This document shows positions 1 to 10,439 of a DNA stretch of 64,000 nucleotides, one piece after another. The position numbers and the translations under genes are program-made. The DNA comes from Rhabditophanes sp. KR3021 (lineage: Eukaryota; Nematoda; Chromadorea; Rhabditida; Alloionematidae), in NCBI GenBank assembly GCA_963281155.1, contig CAUJLY010000003.1, forward strand, positions 1,364,001-1,428,000. The letters are read 5' to 3'. Every line of letters starts with the position of its first letter. The stretch's first letter is position 1. The notes beneath the pieces were generated by a model. It was not told where the DNA came from and ran no database searches. It saw nothing but the letters and a program-made list of their open reading frames with translations.

Positions 1-717
1 ACTCCAACTAGTATTCTCATGATTCTATAAATGTAAATGAGTTAGTTGATATATAGGAAAAGGTATGTATTGACAATCGATGAACATGGTTATCAAAAAT
101 AACGACAACAAGATAAGATTAGTCTCTTCGAATTTGCATTCGTATCATGGTCACCTTACCCCAAGTCGATCGTTTCAAGAATAATGTTGACTTTGTAGCC
201 GTAGTTTGATGTTTTTGCTACAAAATAGAATGAAAAAATAATAAGGTTGTGAAAGTAAGATAACGTTTTAGTTAATTTCAAACTATTGCTTTAATGTATG
301 AAATAATGAGTCGATTTATAAACGAATGATTTAACTTATAAACATAGTGTGAATGAAGTTGGCTTCAATTAGTTATTTTACTTAATTTATTAGTTATTAT
401 TACAAGTTTCAAACTTATTGCAAACGGATGACTACCAATTTTCTTTTGAATATACGTACATTGAGCAAACGCTAATTATTTAATTTCAAAACAAAAATTA
501 AATGTCTTATTCTTAAAATGCATAACTTGATTGTTTAAATGTTAGCATGAAAAATAACAAAATTACACAGATACATTAAATGCAAAATTTTATTATAAAA
601 CATCTTTAATATTTATTTATTAATTACAAATCAACTTTTTACAGTTAAAAATATAAAGTATCTTTTTATTTTGGCTTTTTAAATATATTCATTATGTACA
701 AGTATTAGGAACAATTT
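1..717. other. Non-coding flank downstream of JIP3
   Basis: A+T-rich sequence beyond the stop codon of the minus-strand JIP3 gene. No open frame or RNA gene can be supported. TTTATT at 612-617, which reads AATAAA on the minus strand, is a reasonable poly(A) signal for JIP3, about 100 bases past its stop. Confidence 0.6.
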
Positions 718-3700
718 TTAATTCTCCCCATGAAGCCCATCGCCTCCTGCATTCGGCGATGTACAGTTCATTTCCCAGACAATGATGTGACTCATGTCTC
801 TCGGACGCACAATATGAGCCGTTCCTGATTCCAGATTTCCATTCAAATCATCTTCTTCGCCAAGTCTAAAGTCAATGTAACCATCTCCTCCAGATACTAC
901 CTGTAAGAAACCGTTCATTAGTATAACGTAATAACTTTTTAATGGTATTATAAAATCATTTTGAATACCGTTTTTGCTCGATGTTTAAATTAGCTTGTTC
1001 ATTTAGAAATACACATTTATACCTTGCCAATTTGATAAGCAAAATGAAACGTCCAAATAAAAATCGAAACGACGATGAAGTCCCAAGGCAAATAGATAAC
1101 TCAGATGGCAATGCTCGATTAGAAAGAAGTGCTCCAATCAGACAAGAAGTCACCATCTCGATCAAATAACTGGTAATGAAGCCCTTGCTTTTGAATGCGC
1201 AGTTAATATAAATTTACAAAATGCCTAGGCAAACATCGACGTATCGAGTCAATCTAACGATATTGTAAGCCGAATCTCAGATATTACTCTCAACAAAAAG
1301 GATAAATATGTTATTTAATAGTATTTGTCTAATTCTACTTTTTTGTCCCTCTAAATAAATTTTCCATATCCTCGATTGTTTTTTAAATTACCTAAAATAA
1401 AGATACAATTAGTTTAAGTGACTTAGGAAACATTTACCAGTAATTTGCGAACATCTGTATCAAGAACTCTCTTGGGTTTGGCGGAACCGGCAGGAATCGG
1501 CAAGAAGAAGCGAATAGAATCCTTGTGGCCATGGAAAGACAATTGCGCCAACTCCATATCACAATAAGGAATGAATGAAGAAACAGCCACTCTCTCCGTA
1601 TTTGGATCAGCATAAATTTCTGGATTCTTGTTGTTTGGATCTTCGTTTAGTGGGACAGACAAAATAACTCCTGTGCCCGTCCCAATCCAAAGCCGTCTGT
1701 TTGTTATCACGAGTGAAGTAATACGTAAATGCAAAAAGTCTAATTTGTTGGTTCCTAACATTTTGGTGATGTAAGGTTCAATGTCAACATCTTGGAGGTG
1801 TTGGTGAGTATGGGCATGGAAAAGTCTGATGGTTGAATCCAATCTGATTGAAATCCAAACACCATCTCCGAGCCATTGCATTGCACGGACTTGAGAGTCG
1901 CGGCGGGGATGGGCTACGAATACTTTTTCGACCGTCAAGTCTTTTGGGTCTATTATAACGACACAGTTTCTATAGGCTGCCCAAACTCTCCCAGTTACGA
2001 TAGTTAAAGCTGTGACTGAGGAAGTTCCTTTGCCTAGGGAAAGCTTGTGGTAGCCATCAACTGCCCATAAACCATCAGGCGAACGATGGAAGACGGCGAT
2101 TGTTCCATTTGCCATGGCTGCGAAGATTCTACCCTTGTAGTGGATGATAGACAAAACTGCATCCGCCATCTTGATTTTAAGCAAGCATTTTCTCCATTCG
2201 GATACTCCGGAATGAACAAAAATATAATCATTTTCCGAACCCATCCACATTGAAGGCAAGGCAGTTGAAATTGATCCAATACCTTCATATTTACTGAGGC
2301 CGTCTCTTATATGTGAGGGAAGTTGTGCCAAAGCTTCTTCACTTCTCTTCTCAAAGCCTGTTTCCTCGATTGTACCTTCATCTAAAAAGAAAACAAATTG
2401 ATTTAATCAAAAAATGCACTAAATTAGAAAACCCAAATTAGGAAAAGATCACAAAGACAAGTATAAGTCAAATACACAAAAATAGACAATTCAAAACGAT
2501 ATCAAAATAACTAAACAACCTGCAAACAAAATTGAAGGACTAATTTTGATTTCCTTAACTGCTGTCTCACATTCAACTACCTTGGACTCTTCCTCTTCTT
2601 TGGTCGGAGGAAGGGTAGGTGGTTTACGTTCGAGGATGCCTTTAGAAGTAGGGTTATTAAATGTTTTGGGAACTATTTTTGGAGGTAGCAGGAGGGGAAT
2701 TGTAAATAACTTACCTTCATTGGGGGTTTCGGAGAGGCCTGATGTATTGCCAGTGTCGTTCAGTGAGAAGTCGCGGATTCTGCGAGGGCTTGCAGTTTCT
2801 TGCTGTCTGATATAAGTAGGCACTTCTTCGTTTTCTACTTTACTAAGTGGAACCCATTCGACTTCCCCAAATTGCTTACAATCAGCCAAATCCATAGGCA
2901 AGTCTTTAACAAAGCCTCCTGGTTTGACAAACATCGTACTAACAGTCGCCTCATCACTAGGGTAATCGGATTCCCGTACACCCGGAACCGTAGCAACGCA
3001 CAAAATATGCGAAGAGCAGACATTGAAGGTCTCCAAGATGTTGTTTGGATTGTTTGCATCTAACACAGAAACAAGAGACTTCTTTTCATTGGACGAACAA
3101 ACCCAAACTAATGAAGAAGACTCCCATGTCAGCATTTCATTTTCTTTGGTTTCGCGTTGTTGAGTTTTGAGCTCGTAGTCAATCATGTCGACTGGTTCAA
3201 GTGAATCAGGAGGGCCTTCTACAGATTCAGTACTTGAATTAGGGTCAGAGTAAAAAATTGACTCACCAACTATATAGCCTCCGTCTTTCGTTTTTCCACC
3301 ACGAAGTGTTACTCCAGCTGCGCACCAGATTTTGAGAGAAGGGTGTTGATCCATTAAGGGTCTACAGCATACAGGGACAGGAATCGTTTCAGCTGTTGCA
3401 GGATCATCTACGGCAACTGTGGGAATCGACCATCCGTAAGCAGCTGTCCTGGAAATATCCTCTTTCTTGATATGCTTGCTAACTTTCCTATATTGTTCCT
3501 TCCTCTCAAGCATTCTCTTTTCTTGCAAATGGTCAGGATCGTAGTCTGGTGGTCTGGAAACGTTTCTCTTTCTCGATGATCCTTCACTCACGTCACCAAC
3601 GGATCTTCTGTGGCCTCCTCTTTTTTGGTTGTAATAACCCCTAGCAGTAGTGGGAGTCATTTCATCAGGCTGGAATAGGCCTGAGAAGAAATCCCACAGA

Positions 3701-6700
3701 GTTCGTTTTCCATTCTGAGCTTGGGCGGCGGCTTGAGCTGCATGTTGTTTCTTTAGACGTTGGGCATCCAGGAACTTCATCGAATCTTGTAATTCCATGT
3801 ACTTTTCCTGAAAATGATTTTAATTATTAATCAAAAATTAACTAATTATCAATCCCTTACCTTATAACCATTTTTCTCAAGAATAACACGCGCCAACTCA
3901 GCTCTCGTGAAACGTTTTCTCTGCCCCATCGGAATATTCTCCTGCTCGTCTTCAGAAACCTTATTCAATTTTTCCTTCACTTCTTTTACCTCAGCCTCAA
4001 GTTCCTTGTTTTTCTCCATAAGCCTGTAACGTGAAACTTCAAGAGACTGAATTTCTTCCCTAAGAATAGACTGCTCCGACCCCAACTCATCAACTCTCGC
4101 AATCAAGTCATTCTTCACAATGTTCAAAGCATTTTTAGTCTCCAGCAACTCCGTATTCTCTTTGATCAAGTTCTCAACTTCCTTGCCCATACCTAGAAAT
4201 AATTTACGTCATTGATTGCCGCTCAAATGTCACATATTTAAAAACTATATAAAACCACCACAATTAAACTTAAAAGTGAAAAGTCCAGACCAAAGACATC
4301 AACAAAGGGTCACAAAAAGTAATAATTACATTATAATAGTTTTAGCTGACAATCACAATAAAGTAATAATATCGCATGCATGAAGGAAAATTTATGCTCA
4401 CCAATGAATGTGTCATTAACTGAAAGTTTGTTGGAAAGGTTAGTTATGGTTAGGGGAGATCGCTTAGTCAGGTGATGAAGTGGCATTTTTGGCTACGATA
4501 CAACCATTAACTGTACACATTGTGCAAGTTGGCTTGGACTTAACGAAAAGGATAACTTCATCACTTTGGAAGAACTCTATCTAAACTCGGTAATAAAAAC
4601 CCTACCCGCACTTGCAAACTCCGCAGGGTCAACTAAATTGCCTGAAGTAAAAGATAAATTGTATAAAGTTATTAAATTAAAAAGGTGTGTGATTAAAAAA
4701 GTGTGAATAATCAAAATAGTTGGTGGAATAGATGGTGTTCTAAAAACTAGATAATTTGTGGCAAAGTTACCAGTGAGATCTGCGGTCAACACGTCCTCGG
4801 ATTCCTTTGGTTCACTAAACGAATTTAGATTAAATTTAATTGCTAATTGACTTACATTCGTACAGGTAAACTATCGTTGGAGCGTGTTTCTTCGTAAGTT
4901 TCTTTTTCGGCAGCTTCCTCAGTGCCTTCCTCCACTGACTTGACACTCTTGGTGTCTGCTTGATTGTCTCTTGGAGTTGACACAAATTCACCTGCATCCA
5001 ACCCAAATTCTTCCTGCCAATCTCGTTCACTCGATATATGCTCAGCCAAATTCATGTCGGCATGCGTAGATTGGGACATATTGACGGCAGAAATGATATC
5101 AGTAATGCCCCGAGCTTTCGTGGTATCCATAGAAATTGTCATTGCATTGTTGCGACCACGAGTACCATTGAATGGTAATGACTGCATCATATCAAATTTG
5201 TCAGAGCCCATCAAGTATTTGGTTCGCTCAACATGTTCAATATGAGTTCTGATTAACTCATTGTACCTTTCATGTAACCTACAAAACCGATCCTTAGTAT
5301 AGCGTAACAACTTTTTAATGATATTATCAAATAAATTTGAATAAAATGTTGTTTAAGAAGACATTTAAGGGAAGAGCGTTTTTGCCCGATATTTAAACTA
5401 GCTTAGTCTTTTAGAAATATAGGCAATTTTTTTGCTTCATTGATAAGAAGTGAAACAAAAGACAAGAAGTCAATGTAGATAGTAAGTTGTTAACTATCAA
5501 ACATGATCATCAATGTTGTAGTTGCGGAGGTACTCAGTCGTGGTATTGCAAGAGTGTCCACTGTGGAACCACCGCAATTCATTCTTCATGGAGAATATCT
5601 GCTGGTAATTGAAGATTTTAAAAAGGAGTTAACTGTAAAGGAATTTTCTATTTTTGAAAGTTACGACAATGCTGAAGACCTTAAGTATCACATGAAGAAA
5701 GGGGTATGTACCAAGCAGAAAAACGAAGTTCGTGCGACTTCTAAGGACGAAATACAATTATCTGATATTAAGTTGCAGAAGAAGCTGATAGGTTATATGA
5801 AGAAGGTTAAGTCTCGGAATACTACCAGGACACACCAATCAATCACTCTCAACTAAATAGATCCGTCTTTAAAGCATACCACTCAATAATATTTGTCTAT
5901 TGTACTATTTTTGCCCCTTTTCAATAAATGCCTTTACATTCATTATCCTTGGCTGTTTTAAGTTACCTAAAATGAAAAAACAATTAGTTAAAGTCATTGA
6001 GAAAATAAAAACCTCTCGTATTCCATCTTTTGCTCAGCCTCACGTTCTTCCATTCTTTGGGAATGGTCTTGTGCATTGCGTGACTTTAGTTCTAACATTC
6101 GAACGACTGATTCAAAGCTTTCGATTTTGCCTTCGAAATCCTTGATCATATCTGTGTAATGTTCTTCAGCCTAAAAAACATAAGTTAAATATTGTATTGC
6201 ATTTTTGAAGAAACTATATATGTTGTATGAATTGCATTTTAAATTATATTTGCAATCTAATTATTTTATTATAAGACTGGTGGAGGGTGATATCTATCCA
6301 CAAGTTGGCAGATTAATGAATTTAAAAGATTTGATCATCATATAAATTATATAGCTTATAAACTTAGTGGTGCTGGTCTGCTAACAGTGGAGGAAGAAGA
6401 AAACATGGAGTCATGGGATGAATGTCTAGCTGAAGGCAAAGAAGAAATAATCGAAGTCAGAATCTTTAGATTGAATGGAGATGTGGTACTCTCCAACGGC
6501 TACTTATCCTTTTGAACGCATTTACATTACTTCATTTGAAGACTTGCTACATTTATCAATGGGAGGCATTTCTTCCGTCTTTGTCAAAAACCTAAAGCCA
6601 GACGAATTGGTCGACACTCGAGAGATGTTATTAGTGTTCAGGAAGTTGATTACCAAATGAAAAGACCTAATGTTCCTGACTCTGAGAAACCTAAGTTCCA

Positions 6701-8328
6701 ATGCAATAAATGCCAACTCAAATTTAGTACTGAATTAGCTCATTACATTAAACTACGTGCTTGTAAGTAATTATATATTGAACAGCTAAAGCACAACACC
6801 AACTTCAATGCCTGTAATAGTTTGAACAAGATTTGGCCAAGCTGGACAACTTTATCAAAGGAGAACCAAGCCTATGTCTACTTTTCACTTGGTCCAAGAA
6901 ACGGCAATAGTGTTATTACCATCAATAAAAGCTCTGGGGAAAGTGCTTTTTATGTGGGTAAATCTGAAAAAGATAATAGGATTCACAATCACTTCGGCGA
7001 CTTCAATCGTACTATAAGAGTGGTGATTTATTTGACAGAAAGAAGTCTAGAATGACAAGATTAGAACCCATCCAGGGGAAACTCTCCATCTCAGACCTCC
7101 CGTTCCTACCAAAGGCTGGCTGAAAACTTGGATTTCACCTTAGTTGAAAGATTCAAGAGACAGAGCACCAACTGCGATCATGGAAAGTGCAGTATGCCCG
7201 AAGTATACCTTCTCAATGATGCCAATGCCTGTGCTGTTGTTGACATCTTGGTTAAAATGGTGTCTCAGCTCGAAATGACTTCCGATGATTAATTATAATA
7301 TTTTTTTCTCTTTTTAATTTAAATTTTGTTCTGTTCTATTTACCTCAAAAAATTTCTGATCTTGCTCCTTTCTTCTGGACTTTTCACGTTCATACTGCGT
7401 CAACAATTGTTCATTATCCTCGCGAATCATCTCTATCTCCACTGCATGTTCCTCCTTTTCAGCATAAGCTGATTCCAGTGATTCTAATATTGATACTACT
7501 AACGGCATGAAGTTCTGCAAAAATAAACAAATTTAATGATAAACCAAATAAAATAGTCAACTTTATTTAACATACATAACTCATTCTTAGTCAAAAGGTA
7601 CGAATAAAATAGTTTTTGGTGTATGAACGGATGACTTAAATTAAAATGCTCAATTACAAACTATCATTCAAAATGAACACTTTTTACTGAGTACAACATA
7701 TACTATGGTACAGAGAGAAAGTAATGTACCCAAACTACCTGCTCATAACCTCATCACATGTATTAATAAATTGATTAGGTCGAAGAGAGAAATACACAAA
7801 TATATACGTATCAGCAAACAATAAAACTTACTTTAACACTATCTTCACCATTCTTTTGAATCATAGCCTCAAGCTCTTTGTATATACTGGAAGCCAACAT
7901 TTGAACCTTTTCAGACATGACACGACTTTCATCTGCCTCAGAATCGTTGTTGGTGCCTCCGTAGACGGTCTGAAATAGACGAAACATTTTTTACAAAAAT
8001 TAATATGTTCACTTTTTGTCGAAAGGTAGACACAATCTTTTTTTGTTGCTAATATCAACACAATATGTATACAATAATCAGTCGCTTCAATATGCACAAA
8101 TAGATATTTTTAATGGTGGCGTGTTGTATCTTTCTACATTTTTGTATTTTAAAAAATAACCACCTCACAACAATTAATAAACAAATACAACTTTTAGCGA
8201 TCTTTAAAAAGCACTGATAAAAAATCAAACACAGATTATCCACACCACGATATATATAAATAAATCAAACTAACTTCTCCACCAGAAATAACATTCTTAA
8301 GATTCAAGAGATTATTACTAGAATCCAT
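718..8328 (-). CDS. unc-16 / MAPK8IP3: JIP3/JIP4 (UNC-16) motor and JNK scaffold protein
   Basis: Scaffold that links kinesin-1 and dynein-dynactin to JNK-pathway kinases and vesicle cargo in axonal and endolysosomal transport. Eleven exons: 8328-8275, 7969-7832, 7514-7344, 6170-6013, 5278-4856, 4814-4771, 4641-4606, 4192-3861, 3807-2520, 2381-1438 and 900-718. They join in frame to 1256 residues; human JIP3 has about 1336. Residues 19-180 match the RH1 coiled coil (LASSIYKELE, REDNEQLLTQYEREK). Residues 342-455 match the leucine zipper and the start of RH2 almost residue for residue (MGKEVENLI, ETKNALN, QRKRFTR). Residues from about 640 form the WD40-like propeller, and the end (VSGGDGYIDFRLG, SHIIVWE) is the family C terminus. 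Introns 4 and 10 are homologous to each other, and introns 3 and 7 carry antisense coding relics. Identity is firm; small exon boundaries could shift. Confidence 0.95.
901..1437 (-). repeat. JIP3 intron 10: copy of an introner-like element
   Basis: This intron of 537 bases is homologous at both ends to intron 4 of the same gene (5279-6012). On the plus strand the left ends align from about 909 and 5285 (shared: aactttttaatg, gatatt/gatgtttaaa, tttagaaata, tgataag, gaaac). The right ends align from about 1315 to 1430 (shared: tatttgtcta, ttacctaaaat, caattagtt). Homology begins only 6-9 bases inside the acceptor, so the repeat unit is essentially the intron itself. The middle has diverged. A 62-codon plus-strand open frame (981-1169) has no recognisable product. 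Confidence 0.8.
2673..2714 (-). other. Possible 42-base in-frame optional intron (exitron) in JIP3 exon 9
   Basis: Inside the long exon 9 a stretch begins with the strong donor GTAAGT and ends with a pyrimidine-poor AAATAG. Its length is 42 bases, divisible by three, and both splicing and retention keep the frame (GAA G|TT CCC when spliced). It would encode a proline-rich linker of 14 residues. Minimal introns of 39-46 bases occur elsewhere in this window, so splicing is physically plausible. Confidence 0.35.
4430..4600 (+). pseudogene. Antisense coding relic in JIP3 intron 7
   Basis: Within JIP3 intron 7 (4193-4605) the plus strand carries a short open stretch that reads like protein, with a CTHC pair followed by an acidic and leucine-rich segment (FITLEELYL). 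It has no start codon and is too short to name. It is listed because similar antisense relics lie in introns 3 and 4 of the same gene. Confidence 0.25.
5279..6012 (-). repeat. JIP3 intron 4: second copy of the introner-like element
   Basis: This intron of 734 bases matches intron 10 (901-1437) at both ends, up to within a few bases of the splice sites, with about 30 extra bases near 5346-5377 and a diverged, longer centre. The centre has a plus-strand open frame (5503-5856, 117 codons, antisense to JIP3) of unknown product. The flanks read AG|GTTTTT at the donor and TAG|GTTACA at the acceptor, so AGGTT is repeated at the two exon-intron junctions. That is compatible with a short target duplication at a proto-splice site. 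No terminal inverted repeats were seen. Confidence 0.8.
6405..7292 (+). pseudogene. Broken gene with C2H2-like finger and possible GIY-YIG nuclease domain, in JIP3 intron 3
   Basis: Plus-strand coding-like sequence inside JIP3 intron 3 (6171-7343), interrupted by several frame changes and stops. In order it shows an acidic N-terminal piece (from ATG 6405), a piece at 6516-6660, a zinc-finger-like piece near 6690-6768 (C-x2-C then H), a piece at about 6820-7055, and a final frame ending at 7292. The 6820-7055 piece has Y-x-Y-F-x-L-G-P-R followed by FYVGKS and a later H. That spacing resembles the LEM-3/ANKLE1 type of GIY-YIG nuclease (DPR ... FYVGKG ... H). The nuclease reading is an inference from a short motif; the broken state is plain. 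It could be a decayed host gene copy or part of a mobile element. Confidence 0.45.
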
Positions 8329-10439
8329 GATTAAATTGATTAATTAGGGTGTAGTAGCTTAACGGAGCAACTTTCTTTTTGGTTGTTATCAATGGGTAGG
8401 GGGTTTTGTGTATGATTGGTGGTAAGTTTATTAAATATGTATATCTGCTACAACACAATATATACACACAGCGATTGATTCTACTTTGAATTGACTGTTG
8501 TTTTTGTCTTCGTATTTGCTGTCGCGATCTTTGTGGTGAGTCAAGGCAGGGGAAATTGTATCTGTATATTCTTCTTTACAATTCTAGTGATAACGACGCA
8601 CCCACCGACCAAGGTAATAGAAAAGGAGAAGAGAAGGTTTGGGCTGGGCTGATTGGCGGAGAGAGACCCTTTTTTTGCCTTTCACGTGAAATTACTTTCA
8701 GCAGGTTTTCACTTCACAAATTCTATATTTGAGTAGATATTATTATTACGTATAATAATGGTGCGCGTACTGATAAAAAAGATATAAATCTTTTGTTTTT
8801 TATTTTCCTATGTTGTTGTGATGCGAGAAGTGTCAATTTAATATAACACTCTTTCGTATTGTCTTACGTTTTGTTAAATAAAAGATTTAGAATTAAAAGA
8901 TTTAAACAGTTAATATAAGTTTCTAAAAATGATGAAATAAAAAAATAACTTAAAAATAGGTACATTATCACGGGTTAAAATCAATTAACATTTAATATTA
9001 AATAGTTTGTGCATTAATTTACTTTTTCCATTTTGCCAGGAATTAATATTTAATTTCATCCACATTTAGAATAAATAAACAGTAAAGCTATTGTTTTTAA
9101 AAGCCTGTCACGTGCCGACTAATAAATATTTACAAATATCATATTTTAGTGGAAAATCAATTATTTTGCCAGCATAATAAAGTTTAGACTTAACAATAAC
9201 ATTTTGAGTAAACAAATATTAATGAAATAAAGTAAGAATTCTTGATTAGCACTCGTCAACCTAAGTAGTTGTATTTTTTTAATAGTAAAGCAATTGACAA
9301 TTATTTAAGCTTTCTGCAATTAAAACCACACTCAGAACAGACACATCTTAATGAATGGCAACAAAAATTAAGAATACATGTTCGTCCATAAACTGGCGAA
9401 AAGAGTGTCATCGACAATGTATAGTCGTAAATTGCCCTTACAGTCAGATAGATATTATCAGGAGTGTGCCATTTTGTTAACCCGAAACGGCCTAAAACTC
9501 TCTTCCATTCTCCTACTTTTTCTGTATCTTTTGCCTTATATTTATTTATTGGGACCTCAACATTTCCCATTAAGACTCGTTTTGTATGTGTTCGAATTTT
9601 GCTGGCAGTGTCCTTAAAGATGATGTCAACTCTTTATCAATTCATTGTTTCACACAAATATCTCAATATCAATTGATTACCACTTGATAACAAACAAAAA
9701 ATGTAATCAAACCACACAAAAAAGGAGATATTAAATCAGAATGTCTCAATTAGGATCTCAAAAACATGTTAATATTAACTTAGTTCTTTATTTTGCAAGA
9801 TAACAAGACAGGAACCGTTGTCATCACCTTACCTATTAACCAAAAAATCGAAGCTTATCAACAAAAAATGGTCCTAATAAAAAGTAAAAATATGTATTAT
9901 CCCACAAATTTTATATTTGCATAGATTTTTCTATTAATCGGCGACTTGATTTCATGGTTATTTAATTAATCACACCATTCTAATATTATACAATACACCT
10001 GGTCTATGTGTTGTTTGATTCCAATCAAATTATAACCTTTTGTTTGCGGCACATACATCTTCTATCCTAACCGCCTTCCCAACCAAAAAATCGCCCAATA
10101 AATAGGGATAAATTGTTGGCCTTGGCAGTTTTTTTAAGGAACAAGATATCAATATGCATAGGTTTTGACAAATATATAAAATATAGACAACTGCATACTA
10201 CTACTCCTACACTTAACAATATAGTCATCTCTTTCACATATATAAATTTATTGCACACTCAAAAAACGGTATGTCGTCGTCATTTGCTGAGGGTGTCAGG
10301 CTCAAATCGAATTTTTTTAGTTTCGATGAAGTGCGCGACTTGTTGCAAACTTAAATGCGTATAATTTTATTTTATTTTGTCCTTAGATGCTTTTTAATTA
10401 AGTTGGGCTATATTCAATTTTTTTATTTTATAGGAAACC
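8329..10439. other. Intergenic region between JIP3 (minus) and SMAD4 (plus)
   Basis: Divergent 2.1 kb gap that must hold the promoters of both JIP3 and SMAD4. CACGTG occurs near 8683 and 9111. Apart from the possible C2-domain fragment listed separately, no coding sequence is supported. Just before SMAD4, a T-rich run ends in TTATAG eight bases from the ATG, a splice-acceptor-like site. Confidence 0.5.
9301..9633 (-). pseudogene. Orphan fragment, possibly a RasGAP-type C2 domain
   Basis: A minus-strand open frame of about 110 residues without a clear start. It reads GNVEVPINKYK, then GEWKRVLG, then YLTVRAIYDYTLSM. This pattern resembles the C2 domain and linker of SynGAP/DAB2IP-type RasGAPs, where a glycine-containing beta strand and a tryptophan precede the V-R-x-x-A-x-Y-x-x-x-x-I-L-P segment. 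It ends in a cysteine-rich tail and a stop. A consensus donor (GTAAGG) lies inside it, so it could be a lone exon. No neighbouring exons were found, so a relic is more likely. The family assignment is tentative. Confidence 0.3.
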
